Below, one piece after another: positions 6,493 through 13,192 of a stretch of 18,061 nucleotides of DNA. A program made the position numbers and the translations under genes. Numbering within the stretch: position 1 is the stretch's first letter; every line of letters starts with the position of its first letter. The notes under the pieces were generated by a model. The model worked only from the letters and a program-made list of their open reading frames with translations, made no database searches and was not told the origin of the DNA. This DNA comes from JBOGFC01 sp050742155. Its GTDB lineage: Bacteria > Actinomycetota > Acidimicrobiia > Spongiisociales > JALYHC01. The stretch lies in NCBI GenBank assembly GCA_050742155.1, contig JBOGFC010000237.1:1-18061 (forward strand), written 5' to 3'.

Positions 6493-7860
6493 TTACGTTT
6501 GGGCCTGGGCCCGCTTCTCCTTGAGACGACCGAGCAGGTTGTCACGGGATGTCTCGATCAGGTCTCGACCTCGGTCGAGGTCCACTCCGATCAGCTTGCC
6601 GTCCTGCTTCTTGATCTCGCCGTTGACGATCACAGTGTCGACGTTGGACACATCTGCACTGATGACCACCGCCGCCACCGGATCCATGATGGGTGCGACG
6701 TTGGGAGCACTTCCGTCAATCACGACCACGTCGGCCTTCTTCCCGGGGGTGAGGGACCCGCTGCGGTCCTCCACGCCGACCACGTGGGCACCGTTGACAG
6801 TGGCCATCTCCAAGGCCTGACGGGCGGTGATCATGTCCGCGGGAGCATCGACGTCTTCGACCCAACAGGCACTGAGCACGCTTACACGCTCGGCCCCGAA
6901 CACCGCCCGCATCTGGGTGAACATGTCTCCGGGGACAGTCGTCACCACGTCAATGGAGAGGCTGGGCCGCAGGCCGTGCTCGAGTGACTGGTGAGTGGGG
7001 GGTGACCCGTGCCCCATCTGCAGCTCGACCTGGGCGGCGATGGAGATGGTGCCTCCACTGTCTTTCACCAGCTTCCACTCCTCGTCGGAGAGGTAGCAGC
7101 TGTGGATGTAGGTGGTTCGCGCCTGCAGCAGTCCGGCGTCGGAGAGTTGCTTCACCATCCCAAAGCGACCCGCCAGCCGACCCATCGCCACGTGCACCGT
7201 CACCGGAATGCCCAGGGCCTTGGCCAACTCCCACTCGGTCTTGACCACCTCGGGCTTGCAGAAGCCCGGGCCGCGGGTAGCGAGGGCCATCGTGATGAGG
7301 CCGTCGTCGGTGGGGATGTAAGTCGTGCGGATCCTTTCGACGTCTTCGGCCGGCATGGCGATGCTCGACTCGAACCAATAGTCAGCCAGCGAGGTGTTGG
7401 CGCTGCCGTACGCGTACTGGGCCCTGATCCCCGTCTCTTTGAGACCCTGGATGGCGGCGTCGGGGTGGTCGGGGGTGTTGTTTATGTGCGACCAGTCGAC
7501 CAGGGTGGTGATGCCGGCATTGAGACACTCGAGGCTGCCCCACAGATTGGAGGCGTACACATCGTCGGGCTGGTAAAGCGGTGCGAATGAGTCGAGCACC
7601 TCGACGAAATAGTCGTCCAGAGTGGCATTGGGAGCACTGCCGCGGATCGCCGCTTCCCAGGTGTGACGGTGGGAGTCGATGAATCCGGGGATGACGACGT
7701 CACCTGCGACATCGATCACCCGGGCGTCGTTGACGTCGATGGTCGGCGCCACCTGGGCGATCGTGTCACCCTCGATGAGTACGTCGCCGGGGGAAAGATC
7801 GCCGATAGACGGGTCCATGGTGACTACGTGCCCACCCTGGAGCAAGATTCGGTTTGCCAC
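6493..7860 (-). CDS. TRZ/ATZ-type metal-dependent amidohydrolase
   Basis: A 455-aa cytosolic hydrolase of the amidohydrolase superfamily (cytosine deaminase/TRZ-ATZ chlorohydrolase group). It has a split beta-sandwich at both ends and a TIM barrel between. The metal ligands are visible: His64 and His66 in DSHRHTW, His223 in VTVHVAM, His253 in TYIHSCYLSDEE and Asp304 in PSLSIDVVT. The glutamate that follows His in the HxxE motif of typical aromatic deaminases is Met226 here, so deamination is not the safe assumption. It probably hydrolyses a cyclic amide/amidine or a C-N bond. The start is GTG 7860 with GGAGGAGG just upstream. Codon use is less GC-biased at third positions than in the neighbours, which hints at a separate origin. 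It diverges from the 8303-12206 operon. Confidence 0.9.
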   Translation of the reverse strand: MANRILLQGGHVVTMDPSIGDLSPGDVLIEGDTIAQVAPTIDVNDARVIDVAGDVVIPGFIDSHRHTWEAAIRGSAPNATLDDYFVEVLDSFAPLYQPDDVYASNLWGSLECLNAGITTLVDWSHINNTPDHPDAAIQGLKETGIRAQYAYGSANTSLADYWFESSIAMPAEDVERIRTTYIPTDDGLITMALATRGPGFCKPEVVKTEWELAKALGIPVTVHVAMGRLAGRFGMVKQLSDAGLLQARTTYIHSCYLSDEEWKLVKDSGGTISIAAQVELQMGHGSPPTHQSLEHGLRPSLSIDVVTTVPGDMFTQMRAVFGAERVSVLSACWVEDVDAPADMITARQALEMATVNGAHVVGVEDRSGSLTPGKKADVVVIDGSAPNVAPIMDPVAAVVISADVSNVDTVIVNGEIKKQDGKLIGVDLDRGRDLIETSRDNLLGRLKEKRAQAQT

Positions 7861-7879
7861 GCCTCCTCCGTTCGCTAAC

Positions 7880-7897
7880 GGGCGTCAAACGACGCCC
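7880..7897. promoter_or_regulatory. 7-bp inverted repeat near the amidohydrolase start
   Basis: GGGCGTC-AAAC-GACGCCC, perfect, 20-37 nt upstream of the GTG at 7860. It is either an operator for the amidohydrolase gene or a 5'-UTR stem-loop just ahead of its ribosome site. Confidence 0.4.
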
Positions 7898-7954
7898 AGG
7901 CGTCATGGGGCTACGGACATTACATTCCGGCCTCGGATGCGAAGATATCTCCCG

Positions 7955-7976
7955 CGCAACCGGTCCGCAACCGGTC
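7955..7976. repeat. Perfect tandem 11-bp direct repeat
   Basis: CGCAACCGGTC occurs twice in tandem, with a period near one helical turn. It lies 95-116 bp upstream of the amidohydrolase start. The second copy extends into CAACCGGTCG, one mismatch from CAANCGNTTG. It may be a binding site for a regulator on one DNA face. Confidence 0.45.
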
Positions 7977-8110
7977 GACCGCTGTCTCCAGACCCGCGGA
8001 TGCCAGTATGGTCAACGCCGCTGCCATGCTTCCGTCTGTCTTCCCTTACCCCCGCCGCGCCCCACCCCACGCGTCCGATTTGACCGACCGGCTCATATCG
8101 ATGCTCCGTG

Positions 8111-8120
8111 CAAACGTTCG
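8111..8120. promoter_or_regulatory. LacI-type palindrome, one mismatch
   Basis: CAAACGTTCG differs at one position from CAANCGNTTG. With flanks, GCAAACGTTCGC (8110-8121) shares 9 of 12 positions with 52-63 at the lacI promoter. Confidence 0.35.
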
Positions 8121-8167
8121 CCGACACGAACGAGGTCCGGTCATCGCGGACGAGAGCAGCGGATGAA

Positions 8168-8211
8168 CTTGCGTGAGTTTTGCTACCTATGCGGTATGAA
8201 ACTCACGCAAG
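8168..8211. promoter_or_regulatory. 13-bp perfect inverted repeat (operator or recombination-type site)
   Basis: CTTGCGTGAGTTT (8168-8180) and AAACTCACGCAAG (8199-8211) are exact reverse complements separated by 18 nt. No T-tract flanks it on either strand, so a terminator is unlikely. It lies about 90 bp upstream of the AhpD-like gene. A large dimeric regulator site is the simplest reading. Thirteen-bp arms also recall tyrosine-recombinase sites, but no recombinase gene is present in this window. Confidence 0.5.
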
Positions 8212-8243
8212 AACGGCGAGCTCCGGGCCGGGGGCGTAAGCCG

Positions 8244-8273
8244 AGGACAAACGGTTGCGGTCCCCGTTAGAGT
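8244..8273 (+). promoter_or_regulatory. Candidate sigma70 promoter containing a LacI-type operator
   Basis: AGGACA (8244-8249) and TAGAGT (8268-8273), 18 nt apart, each match four of six consensus bases. A start near 8280 would leave a short leader before the AGGAGG at 8292-8297. Between the boxes, 8248-8257 reads CAAACGGTTG, an exact match to CAANCGNTTG like the site in front of the lacI gene. Bound repressor would block polymerase. Confidence 0.4.
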
Positions 8274-8302
8274 GGGCGCTGCGCTCGGAGCAGGAGGATC
8301 GC

Positions 8303-8884
8303 GTGCCCCACATCAGTTATCCCGACCCGGATTCTCTCGATCCGCAGAGCCGCCAGTACCTGGAACACGCCCGCCTGCACGGGACCCCTCGCCCGGAGAG
8401 CCAGGCCATACGAGCCCATGTGCCGGCCGTGCTCCGTTCCTTCAGCGAGACCTGGAACGAGGTCTTCCGGAACGGGGTCCTCGATCACACCATCAAGGAG
8501 CTCTGCCGGGTCTTCGTCTCTCGCTCCGTGCACTGCGACTACTGCGGCGACCAACGATCGGAGAAGGCCAAGGACTCCGGACTGGCTGAGGACGCCTACC
8601 AGGATCTCTTGGAGTTCAGGACGTCCGACCGATACGACGAGAGAGAGCGGACGGCGCTGGCCTACACGGAAGCCATCGTCTGGGATGCCTCCCTGGCCGA
8701 CGACGCGCTATGGGAGCGGCTCCACCAGAACTTCACGGAGCCGGAGATCGTGGAGCTGGGCTACTTCGTGGCCATCACGCTGGGCCAGCAGCGATGGCTG
8801 CCGACTCTGGGCATCGACCACTACCAGGTGCTGGACGACACCGATGCCGGCCTGGCCCCGGCGCGGACGAGGGCGCGAGCCTGA
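8303..8884 (+). CDS. Carboxymuconolactone decarboxylase/AhpD-like family protein
   Basis: 193-aa all-helical protein of the CMD/AhpD fold. The redox-type CxxC is Cys78-Asp-Tyr-Cys81 in HCDYCGDQR, within the core helix preceded by IKELCRVFVSRSV. The family's following His (CxxCxxxH) is Arg85 here, as in a CMD branch with a C-x-Y-C-x-x-Q-R signature, so alkylhydroperoxidase activity is uncertain. GTG 8303 is chosen because AGGAGG at 8292-8297 has 5-nt spacing and the protein then begins PHISYPDPDSL; the frame is open upstream to 8255 without a better ribosome site. It is the first gene of the operon that continues with the M24 hydrolase 70 nt downstream. CMD proteins in catabolic operons often act in redox protection or on lactone or peroxide intermediates. 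Confidence 0.87.
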   Translation: MPHISYPDPDSLDPQSRQYLEHARLHGTPRPESQAIRAHVPAVLRSFSETWNEVFRNGVLDHTIKELCRVFVSRSVHCDYCGDQRSEKAKDSGLAEDAYQDLLEFRTSDRYDERERTALAYTEAIVWDASLADDALWERLHQNFTEPEIVELGYFVAITLGQQRWLPTLGIDHYQVLDDTDAGLAPARTRARA

Positions 8885-8954
8885 GGGTAGATGGCCCCGA
8901 TCGTATGCCTCCGCTCGCATCGGGCATGCCGGCAGTGAGGAGAGGGGACGAAAG

Positions 8955-10214
8955 ATGCCGCACATCCAATTCCCGGTAGCCACCACACCGTCTCCCGGAG
9001 TCATGGGGGTCGACTGGGAGAAGCGAGTCGACTGGAACAGGCTCCGCGAGTACCGAAGCGGGCGGGTTCGCCAGGCACTGAAGGCCTCGGAGGTGGGGGC
9101 GTTGCTGCTCTTCGAGACCTCCAACATCCGCTACGCCACCCACACCAACATCGGCTATTGGGCCTTCAACAAAGGGGAGCGCTACGCCCTGATCACCCCC
9201 GACGAGCAGCCGAGGATCTGGGACTTCGGTTCCGCCGCCAAGGCGCACCGTCTGCAGCTTCCCGATCTCTACGACGCGGAGAACTCGAGAGGCGGCAACT
9301 CGGGGCTGCAGGGAGCCATCCACCCCCGGGTTGGGCTCCAAAAGCGGGCTGCCCAAGAGATCGCCTCCATCCTCAAGGGCGAGGGGCTGGCGGACATGCC
9401 GCTGGGGGTCGACGTCGCCGAGACGTCGATCTTCCTGGAGCTGCAGGCGGCCGGCCTGGAAGTCCGCGACGGCCAGCAGGTGATGGCCGAGGCCCGGGAG
9501 ATCAAGAGCGTCGACGAGATCATGCTCCTCACCCAGGCCTGCGCCATGGTGGACGGCGTCTACCACGACATCTTCGAGGCCCTCAAGCCGGGGGTGCGGG
9601 AGAGCGACATCGTCGCTCTGGCCCATCAGCGCCTCTTCCAGATGGGCTCGGAGTTCGTGGAGGCCGTCAACTCGATCGCCGGCGAGCGGTGCAGCCCGCA
9701 TCCCCACGTCTTCTCCGATCGGCTGATCCGCCCCGGCGACCAGGCCTACTTCGACATCATCCACGTCTTCAACGGGTACCGGACCTGCTACTACCGCACC
9801 TTCGTGGTGGGGCGGGCCACCCAGGCCCAGCGGGACGCCTACAAGCAGGCCCGGGAGTGGATGGAGGCCGCCGTGGCGCTGGTCAAGCCGGGGGTGAGCA
9901 CCGACGAGATCGCCCGGGTGTGGCCCAAGGCGGAGGAGTTCGGGTTCGAGGACGAGATGGACGCCTTCGGGCTCCAGTTCGGCCACGGGGTGGGGGTGGG
10001 CCTCCACGAGCGGCCCATCATCAGCCGCCTCAACTCCCTGGACGACCCCATCGAGCTCAAGGAGGGCATGCTGTTCGCCCTGGAGACCTACTGCCCGGCC
10101 GCCGACGGACGCTCGGCGGCCCGCATCGAGGAGGAGGTGGTGTGCACCGCCGAGGGGCCCACGATCATCACCCTCTTCCCGGCCGAGGAGCTGGTGGTCG
10201 CCAACGAGTACTGA
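8955..10214 (+). CDS. M24-family hydrolase (Xaa-Pro peptidase/creatinase fold) with a substituted metal ligand
   Basis: A 419-aa pita-bread-fold enzyme. The N-terminal creatinase-type domain (residues about 30-180) contains LLLFETSNIRYATHTNIGYW. The C-terminal M24 domain starts near residue 190. Of the five usual ligands, Asp267 (YFDIIHVFNGY), His344 (FGHGVGVGLHE, with His351), Glu377 (FALETYCPA) and Glu392 (ARIEEEVV) are present. The second Asp, 11 residues after the first, is Cys278 (GYRTCYYRTF). The enzyme may bind one metal or none, as in creatinase-like non-peptidases. NIRYAT also occurs in DddP-type DMSP lyases of this superfamily. The start is ATG 8955 after GAGGGGACGAAAG; the frame is open far upstream, but there it is a shadow of the previous gene. 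Likely not a simple dipeptidase. It is 10 nt from the E1 alpha gene. Confidence 0.88.
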   Translation: MPHIQFPVATTPSPGVMGVDWEKRVDWNRLREYRSGRVRQALKASEVGALLLFETSNIRYATHTNIGYWAFNKGERYALITPDEQPRIWDFGSAAKAHRLQLPDLYDAENSRGGNSGLQGAIHPRVGLQKRAAQEIASILKGEGLADMPLGVDVAETSIFLELQAAGLEVRDGQQVMAEAREIKSVDEIMLLTQACAMVDGVYHDIFEALKPGVRESDIVALAHQRLFQMGSEFVEAVNSIAGERCSPHPHVFSDRLIRPGDQAYFDIIHVFNGYRTCYYRTFVVGRATQAQRDAYKQAREWMEAAVALVKPGVSTDEIARVWPKAEEFGFEDEMDAFGLQFGHGVGVGLHERPIISRLNSLDDPIELKEGMLFALETYCPAADGRSAARIEEEVVCTAEGPTIITLFPAEELVVANEY

Positions 10215-10224
10215 TGGTCGGTCG

Positions 10225-11241
10225 ATGACGGCGGTCCCCACCGAGCCGGGTGGCCCGGTCGAGATCGACCGGGCCATCCGCCTTCGCCTCTACCGGATGA
10301 TGACCGAGGCGCGCCTGTTCGAGGAGAAGGCCTACGACCTGTTCATGGAGGGCCTGGTCAAGGGGACCTCCCACCTGGCCATCGGTCAGGAGGCGGTGGC
10401 GGCCGGCTTCGCCGCCGTCTTGGAACCCGACGACCTGACCTTCTGCACCTACCGGGGCCACGTCCACACCCTGCTGCGGGGTGCCCCCATGGCGGCGCTG
10501 ATGGGGGAGCTGCTGGGGCGGGCCAACGGGATCTGCGGGGGGAAGGGGGGGTCGATGCACCTCACCGACGTCCGCCACGGCGCCATGGGCTCCTACGCCA
10601 TCGTCGGGGCCCACATGCCGGTGGCGGCCGGGGCGGCCTGGGCGGCCCAGGAAAGGGGCACCGGCCAGGTGGTGACCTGCTTCTTCGGGGACGGCGCCAC
10701 CAACATCGGCGCCTTCCACGAGGCCCTCAACATGGCGGTGGTGTGGAAGCTGCCGGTGGTCTACGTGTGCGAGAACAACATGTACATGGAATACACCCCC
10801 ATCTCCTCGGTGACCGCCGTCGAGCACCCGGCCGCCGACCGGGCGGCCGCCTACGGGCTGGAGGGGATCATCGTGGACGGCAACGACGTCGATGAGGTCT
10901 ACGGGGTGGCCGAGGAGGCGGTGGGCCGGGCGCGGGCCGGGGAGGGCCCCTCGCTGATCGAGGCCAAGACCTACCGCCACGGCGGGCACTCCCGGGCCGA
11001 CCCCGGCAAGTACCGGCCCGACGAGGAGGTGGCGACCTGGCTGGCCCGGGACCCCGTCCGCCGTTACCGGGAGCGCCTGGTCTCGCTGGGGATCGAGGCC
11101 GGCGAGCTGGACGCCCTGGAAGCAGAGGCCCGGGCCGAGGTGGAGCGGGCCACGGAGGAGGCCCGCGCCGCACCTCTTCCCGACTCCGCCGACCTGGAGA
11201 CCCAGGTGTGGGCCGACGGGGGGTCGGCGTGGCGGAACTGA
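10225..11241 (+). CDS. 2-oxoacid (pyruvate/acetoin-type) dehydrogenase E1 component, alpha subunit
   Basis: 338-aa thiamine-diphosphate enzyme subunit. The ThDP/Mg motif runs from GDG (155-157, CFFGDGATNIGAFHEALNMA) to Asn184-Asn185 (YVCENNMYME). The family landmarks HLAIGQEAVAAGF (50-62), TYRGHVHTLLRG and GGKGGSMHLTD (105-115) are present. The loop YRHGGHSRADPGKYRPDEEV is the acetoin/pyruvate dehydrogenase E1 alpha signature. It forms an alpha2-beta2 E1 with the next gene and decarboxylates a 2-oxoacid or cleaves acetoin, passing the acyl group to a lipoyl E2. Pyruvate, acetoin and branched-chain oxoacid E1 cannot be separated by eye. It starts 10 nt after the M24 gene and overlaps the beta gene by 13 nt. 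Confidence 0.92.
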   Translation: MTAVPTEPGGPVEIDRAIRLRLYRMMTEARLFEEKAYDLFMEGLVKGTSHLAIGQEAVAAGFAAVLEPDDLTFCTYRGHVHTLLRGAPMAALMGELLGRANGICGGKGGSMHLTDVRHGAMGSYAIVGAHMPVAAGAAWAAQERGTGQVVTCFFGDGATNIGAFHEALNMAVVWKLPVVYVCENNMYMEYTPISSVTAVEHPAADRAAAYGLEGIIVDGNDVDEVYGVAEEAVGRARAGEGPSLIEAKTYRHGGHSRADPGKYRPDEEVATWLARDPVRRYRERLVSLGIEAGELDALEAEARAEVERATEEARAAPLPDSADLETQVWADGGSAWRN

Positions 11242-12206
11242 CCTACCGGGAGGCGGTCACCCGGGGCATCGCCCAGGAGATGGAGCGGGACGAGCGGGTC
11301 TACCTGATCGGCGAGGACGTGGCCGAGGCCGGGGGGGTGTTCAAGTCCACCCCCGGGCTGCTGGAACGCTTCGGGCCCCGCCGGGTGCGGGACACCCCCA
11401 TCTCCGAGGAAGCCATCAGCGGAGCGGTGATGGGGGCCGCCATGAACGGGCTCCGTCCCATCGCCGAGATCATGTTCAGCGATTTCCTGGCCACCTGCTG
11501 GGACATCGTCGCCAACCAGATCGCCAAGGCCCGCTACATGACCGACGGCCAGGTGGAGCTGCCGCTGGTGATCCGCACCGCCAACGGGGCCGGGGCCCGC
11601 TTCGGGGCGCAGCACTCCCAGAGCGTGGAGAGCTGGGCGATGAGCGTGCCCGGCCTCAAGGTGGTGGCCCCCTCCACCCCGCAGGACGTGATCGGGTTGC
11701 TGGCGGCCTCGGTGCGGGACCCCGACCCGGTGGTGTTCTTCGAGCACAAGGGCCTCTATGCCACCAAGGGCGAGGTGCCCGAGGGGGAGATCGTCGACGT
11801 GCTGGGCTCGGCCCAGGTGCGGCGAGCCGGAGACGACCTGACCATGGTGGCCCTGGCCGCCATGGTGCCCAAGGCGCTGGCGGCCGCCGAGACGCTGGCC
11901 CGGGAGGACGGCATGTCGGCCGAGGTGGTGGACGTCCGCTGCCTGGTGCCCCTCGACGCCCGCACCATCCTCGGATCGGTGGAGAAGACCGCCCGGCTGG
12001 TGACCGTGGAGGAGAACCCCCGCCTGTGCGGCTGGGGGGCGGAGATCAGCTCGCTGGTGGCCGAGGAGCTGTTCTGGGACCTGGACGGTCCGATCGTCCG
12101 GGTCACCACCCCCCACATCCCGCTCCCCTCCGCCGAGCAGCTGGAGGACCTGGCGGTCCCTTCGGCCGATCGGATCGTGGCCTCGGTCCGGGCCGCCTTC
12201 GACTGA
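11229..12206 (+). CDS. 2-oxoacid (pyruvate/acetoin-type) dehydrogenase E1 component, beta subunit
   Basis: 325-aa E1 beta subunit with the pyrimidine-binding transketolase domain (LTYREAVTRGIAQEMERDER, then IGEDVAEAGGVFKSTPGL). The DTPISEEAISGAVMGAAMNG stretch carries the glutamate that activates ThDP. The C-terminal transketolase domain contains LTMVALAAMVPKAL and the VVDVRCLVPLDARTI motif. I chose GTG 11229 (AELTYREAV) because it begins exactly where E1 beta proteins do and has a G-rich segment just upstream; GTG 11208 would add seven unconserved residues. It overlaps E1 alpha by 13 nt, fitting equimolar production. No E2 (lipoyl acyltransferase) or E3 follows; the next genes run on the opposite strand. 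Confidence 0.93.
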   Translation: MAELTYREAVTRGIAQEMERDERVYLIGEDVAEAGGVFKSTPGLLERFGPRRVRDTPISEEAISGAVMGAAMNGLRPIAEIMFSDFLATCWDIVANQIAKARYMTDGQVELPLVIRTANGAGARFGAQHSQSVESWAMSVPGLKVVAPSTPQDVIGLLAASVRDPDPVVFFEHKGLYATKGEVPEGEIVDVLGSAQVRRAGDDLTMVALAAMVPKALAAAETLAREDGMSAEVVDVRCLVPLDARTILGSVEKTARLVTVEENPRLCGWGAEISSLVAEELFWDLDGPIVRVTTPHIPLPSAEQLEDLAVPSADRIVASVRAAFD

Positions 12207-12288
12207 AGCGATCCCGGGACGCCTCTGTGAGACGAGCGGCGTGGGTGGGCTCCCGACCTCCCATGCCGGCCTGCTCGAAGGCTCCTCC

Positions 12289-13191
12289 TCAGGCTCGCCG
12301 GTAGGGGCGCAGGTAGGCGCCGGGGTAGGCGACGTTCCGCCCCGCCAGGGCCAGCGCCAGGATGGTCACCAGGTAGGGGAGGGCCAGCAGGAGCTCAAAG
12401 GGCACCGCCCCCCATCCCGGCAGGATGCGGAGCCGGAGCTGCAGGGCGAAAACCCCGGCGAAGAGGAGCGCTCCCAGCACCGCCCGCCCGATGCGCCAGC
12501 GTCCGAAGATGACCAGGGCGATGGCCACCCATCCCCGCCCGGCGATGATGTCGAGCGTGAAGCTCCCCAACGCGGCCAGCGTGAAGAAGGCCCCACCCAC
12601 CGCCATCAGTGCCCCGCCCAGCATGAGGGCCAGGTAGCGGGTGCGAAACACGTCGATGCCGGCCACGTCAGCCGCCTCGGGGTTCTCGCCCACCGCCCGC
12701 ACCCGCAGCCCGAAGTCGGTTCGCATGAGCAGCCACCAGGCCAGCGGCACCACGGCCAGGAAGGCCACGTAGGTGAGCCCGTACTGGGCGAAGACACCTC
12801 CGCCCAAGGGCTGGAGGAGGGAGAAGGGGTCGATCCTGGGAAGCGTCTCCCGCCGGCCGAAGAACATGCGGTTGGAGAACTCCGACACTCCGATCAACAA
12901 CAAGGTGATGCCGATCCCCGCCACGTGCTGGTTGGTGCCCAGGGTGACCGAGAGCAACCCCATCAGCAGCCCGGCGGCGATGCCCACCACCACCGCCACC
13001 CCCAGGCCCACCAGCAGCGAGCCCGACCCGTAGGCGGCGGCGAAGCCGAAGAAGGCCCCCGCGTACATGGTTCCCTCGATGCCCAGGTTGAGGATCCCGG
13101 CCCGCTCGCAGTAGAGCTCGCCCACCGTGGCATAGACCAGCGGGGTGGCGTTGCGGAAGGTGGCCGCCACGAGGGTGACGAGGAACTCCAC
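12289..13191 (-). CDS. BMP-type ABC importer permease (second permease)
   Basis: 300-aa integral membrane permease of the branched-chain/nucleoside (BPD_transp_2) family. Many hydrophobic spans are visible. The N-terminal LVTLVAATFRNATPLVYATVGELYCERAGILNLGIEG is the hallmark start of YufQ/NupQ-type permeases, and the cytoplasmic coupling motif RVRAVGENPEAADVAGIDV is the EAA-like loop. GTG 13191 is chosen because it lies 1 nt after the stop of the first permease (TGA-C-GTG) and gives the conserved N-terminus; the longer frame to 13296 is arginine- and cysteine-rich nonsense. It is the last gene of the operon. It should pair with the other permease to form the membrane channel driven by the double ATPase. 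Confidence 0.92.
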   Translation of the reverse strand: MEFLVTLVAATFRNATPLVYATVGELYCERAGILNLGIEGTMYAGAFFGFAAAYGSGSLLVGLGVAVVVGIAAGLLMGLLSVTLGTNQHVAGIGITLLLIGVSEFSNRMFFGRRETLPRIDPFSLLQPLGGGVFAQYGLTYVAFLAVVPLAWWLLMRTDFGLRVRAVGENPEAADVAGIDVFRTRYLALMLGGALMAVGGAFFTLAALGSFTLDIIAGRGWVAIALVIFGRWRIGRAVLGALLFAGVFALQLRLRILPGWGAVPFELLLALPYLVTILALALAGRNVAYPGAYLRPYRRA

Positions 13192-13192
13192 G

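Larger units (their letters stand above)
7861..8302. promoter_or_regulatory. Divergent intergenic regulatory region
   Basis: 442 bp without a credible gene, between the divergent amidohydrolase and AhpD-like genes. It is unusually rich in symmetric DNA: a 7-bp inverted repeat at 7880-7897, a perfect 11-bp tandem repeat at 7955-7976, LacI-type palindromes at 7968-7977, 8111-8120 and 8248-8257, and a 13-bp inverted repeat at 8168-8211. It should contain both promoters. Confidence 0.6.

Noticed and set aside
7861..8302. Short open frames in the divergent region (for example 7854-8270 plus, 7903-8127 minus)
   Set aside because: No ribosome site, motif or coding-like composition. The region is better explained by regulatory repeats.
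8896..8924. CCCGAT...ATCGGG inverted repeat between the AhpD-like and M24 genes
   Set aside because: Only 6-bp arms with a 17-nt loop in GC-rich DNA. It is too weak to call an intercistronic terminator.
8775..10277. 500-codon minus-strand open frame opposite the M24 gene
   Set aside because: It lacks motifs and is low-complexity. It mirrors a well-conserved plus-strand enzyme.
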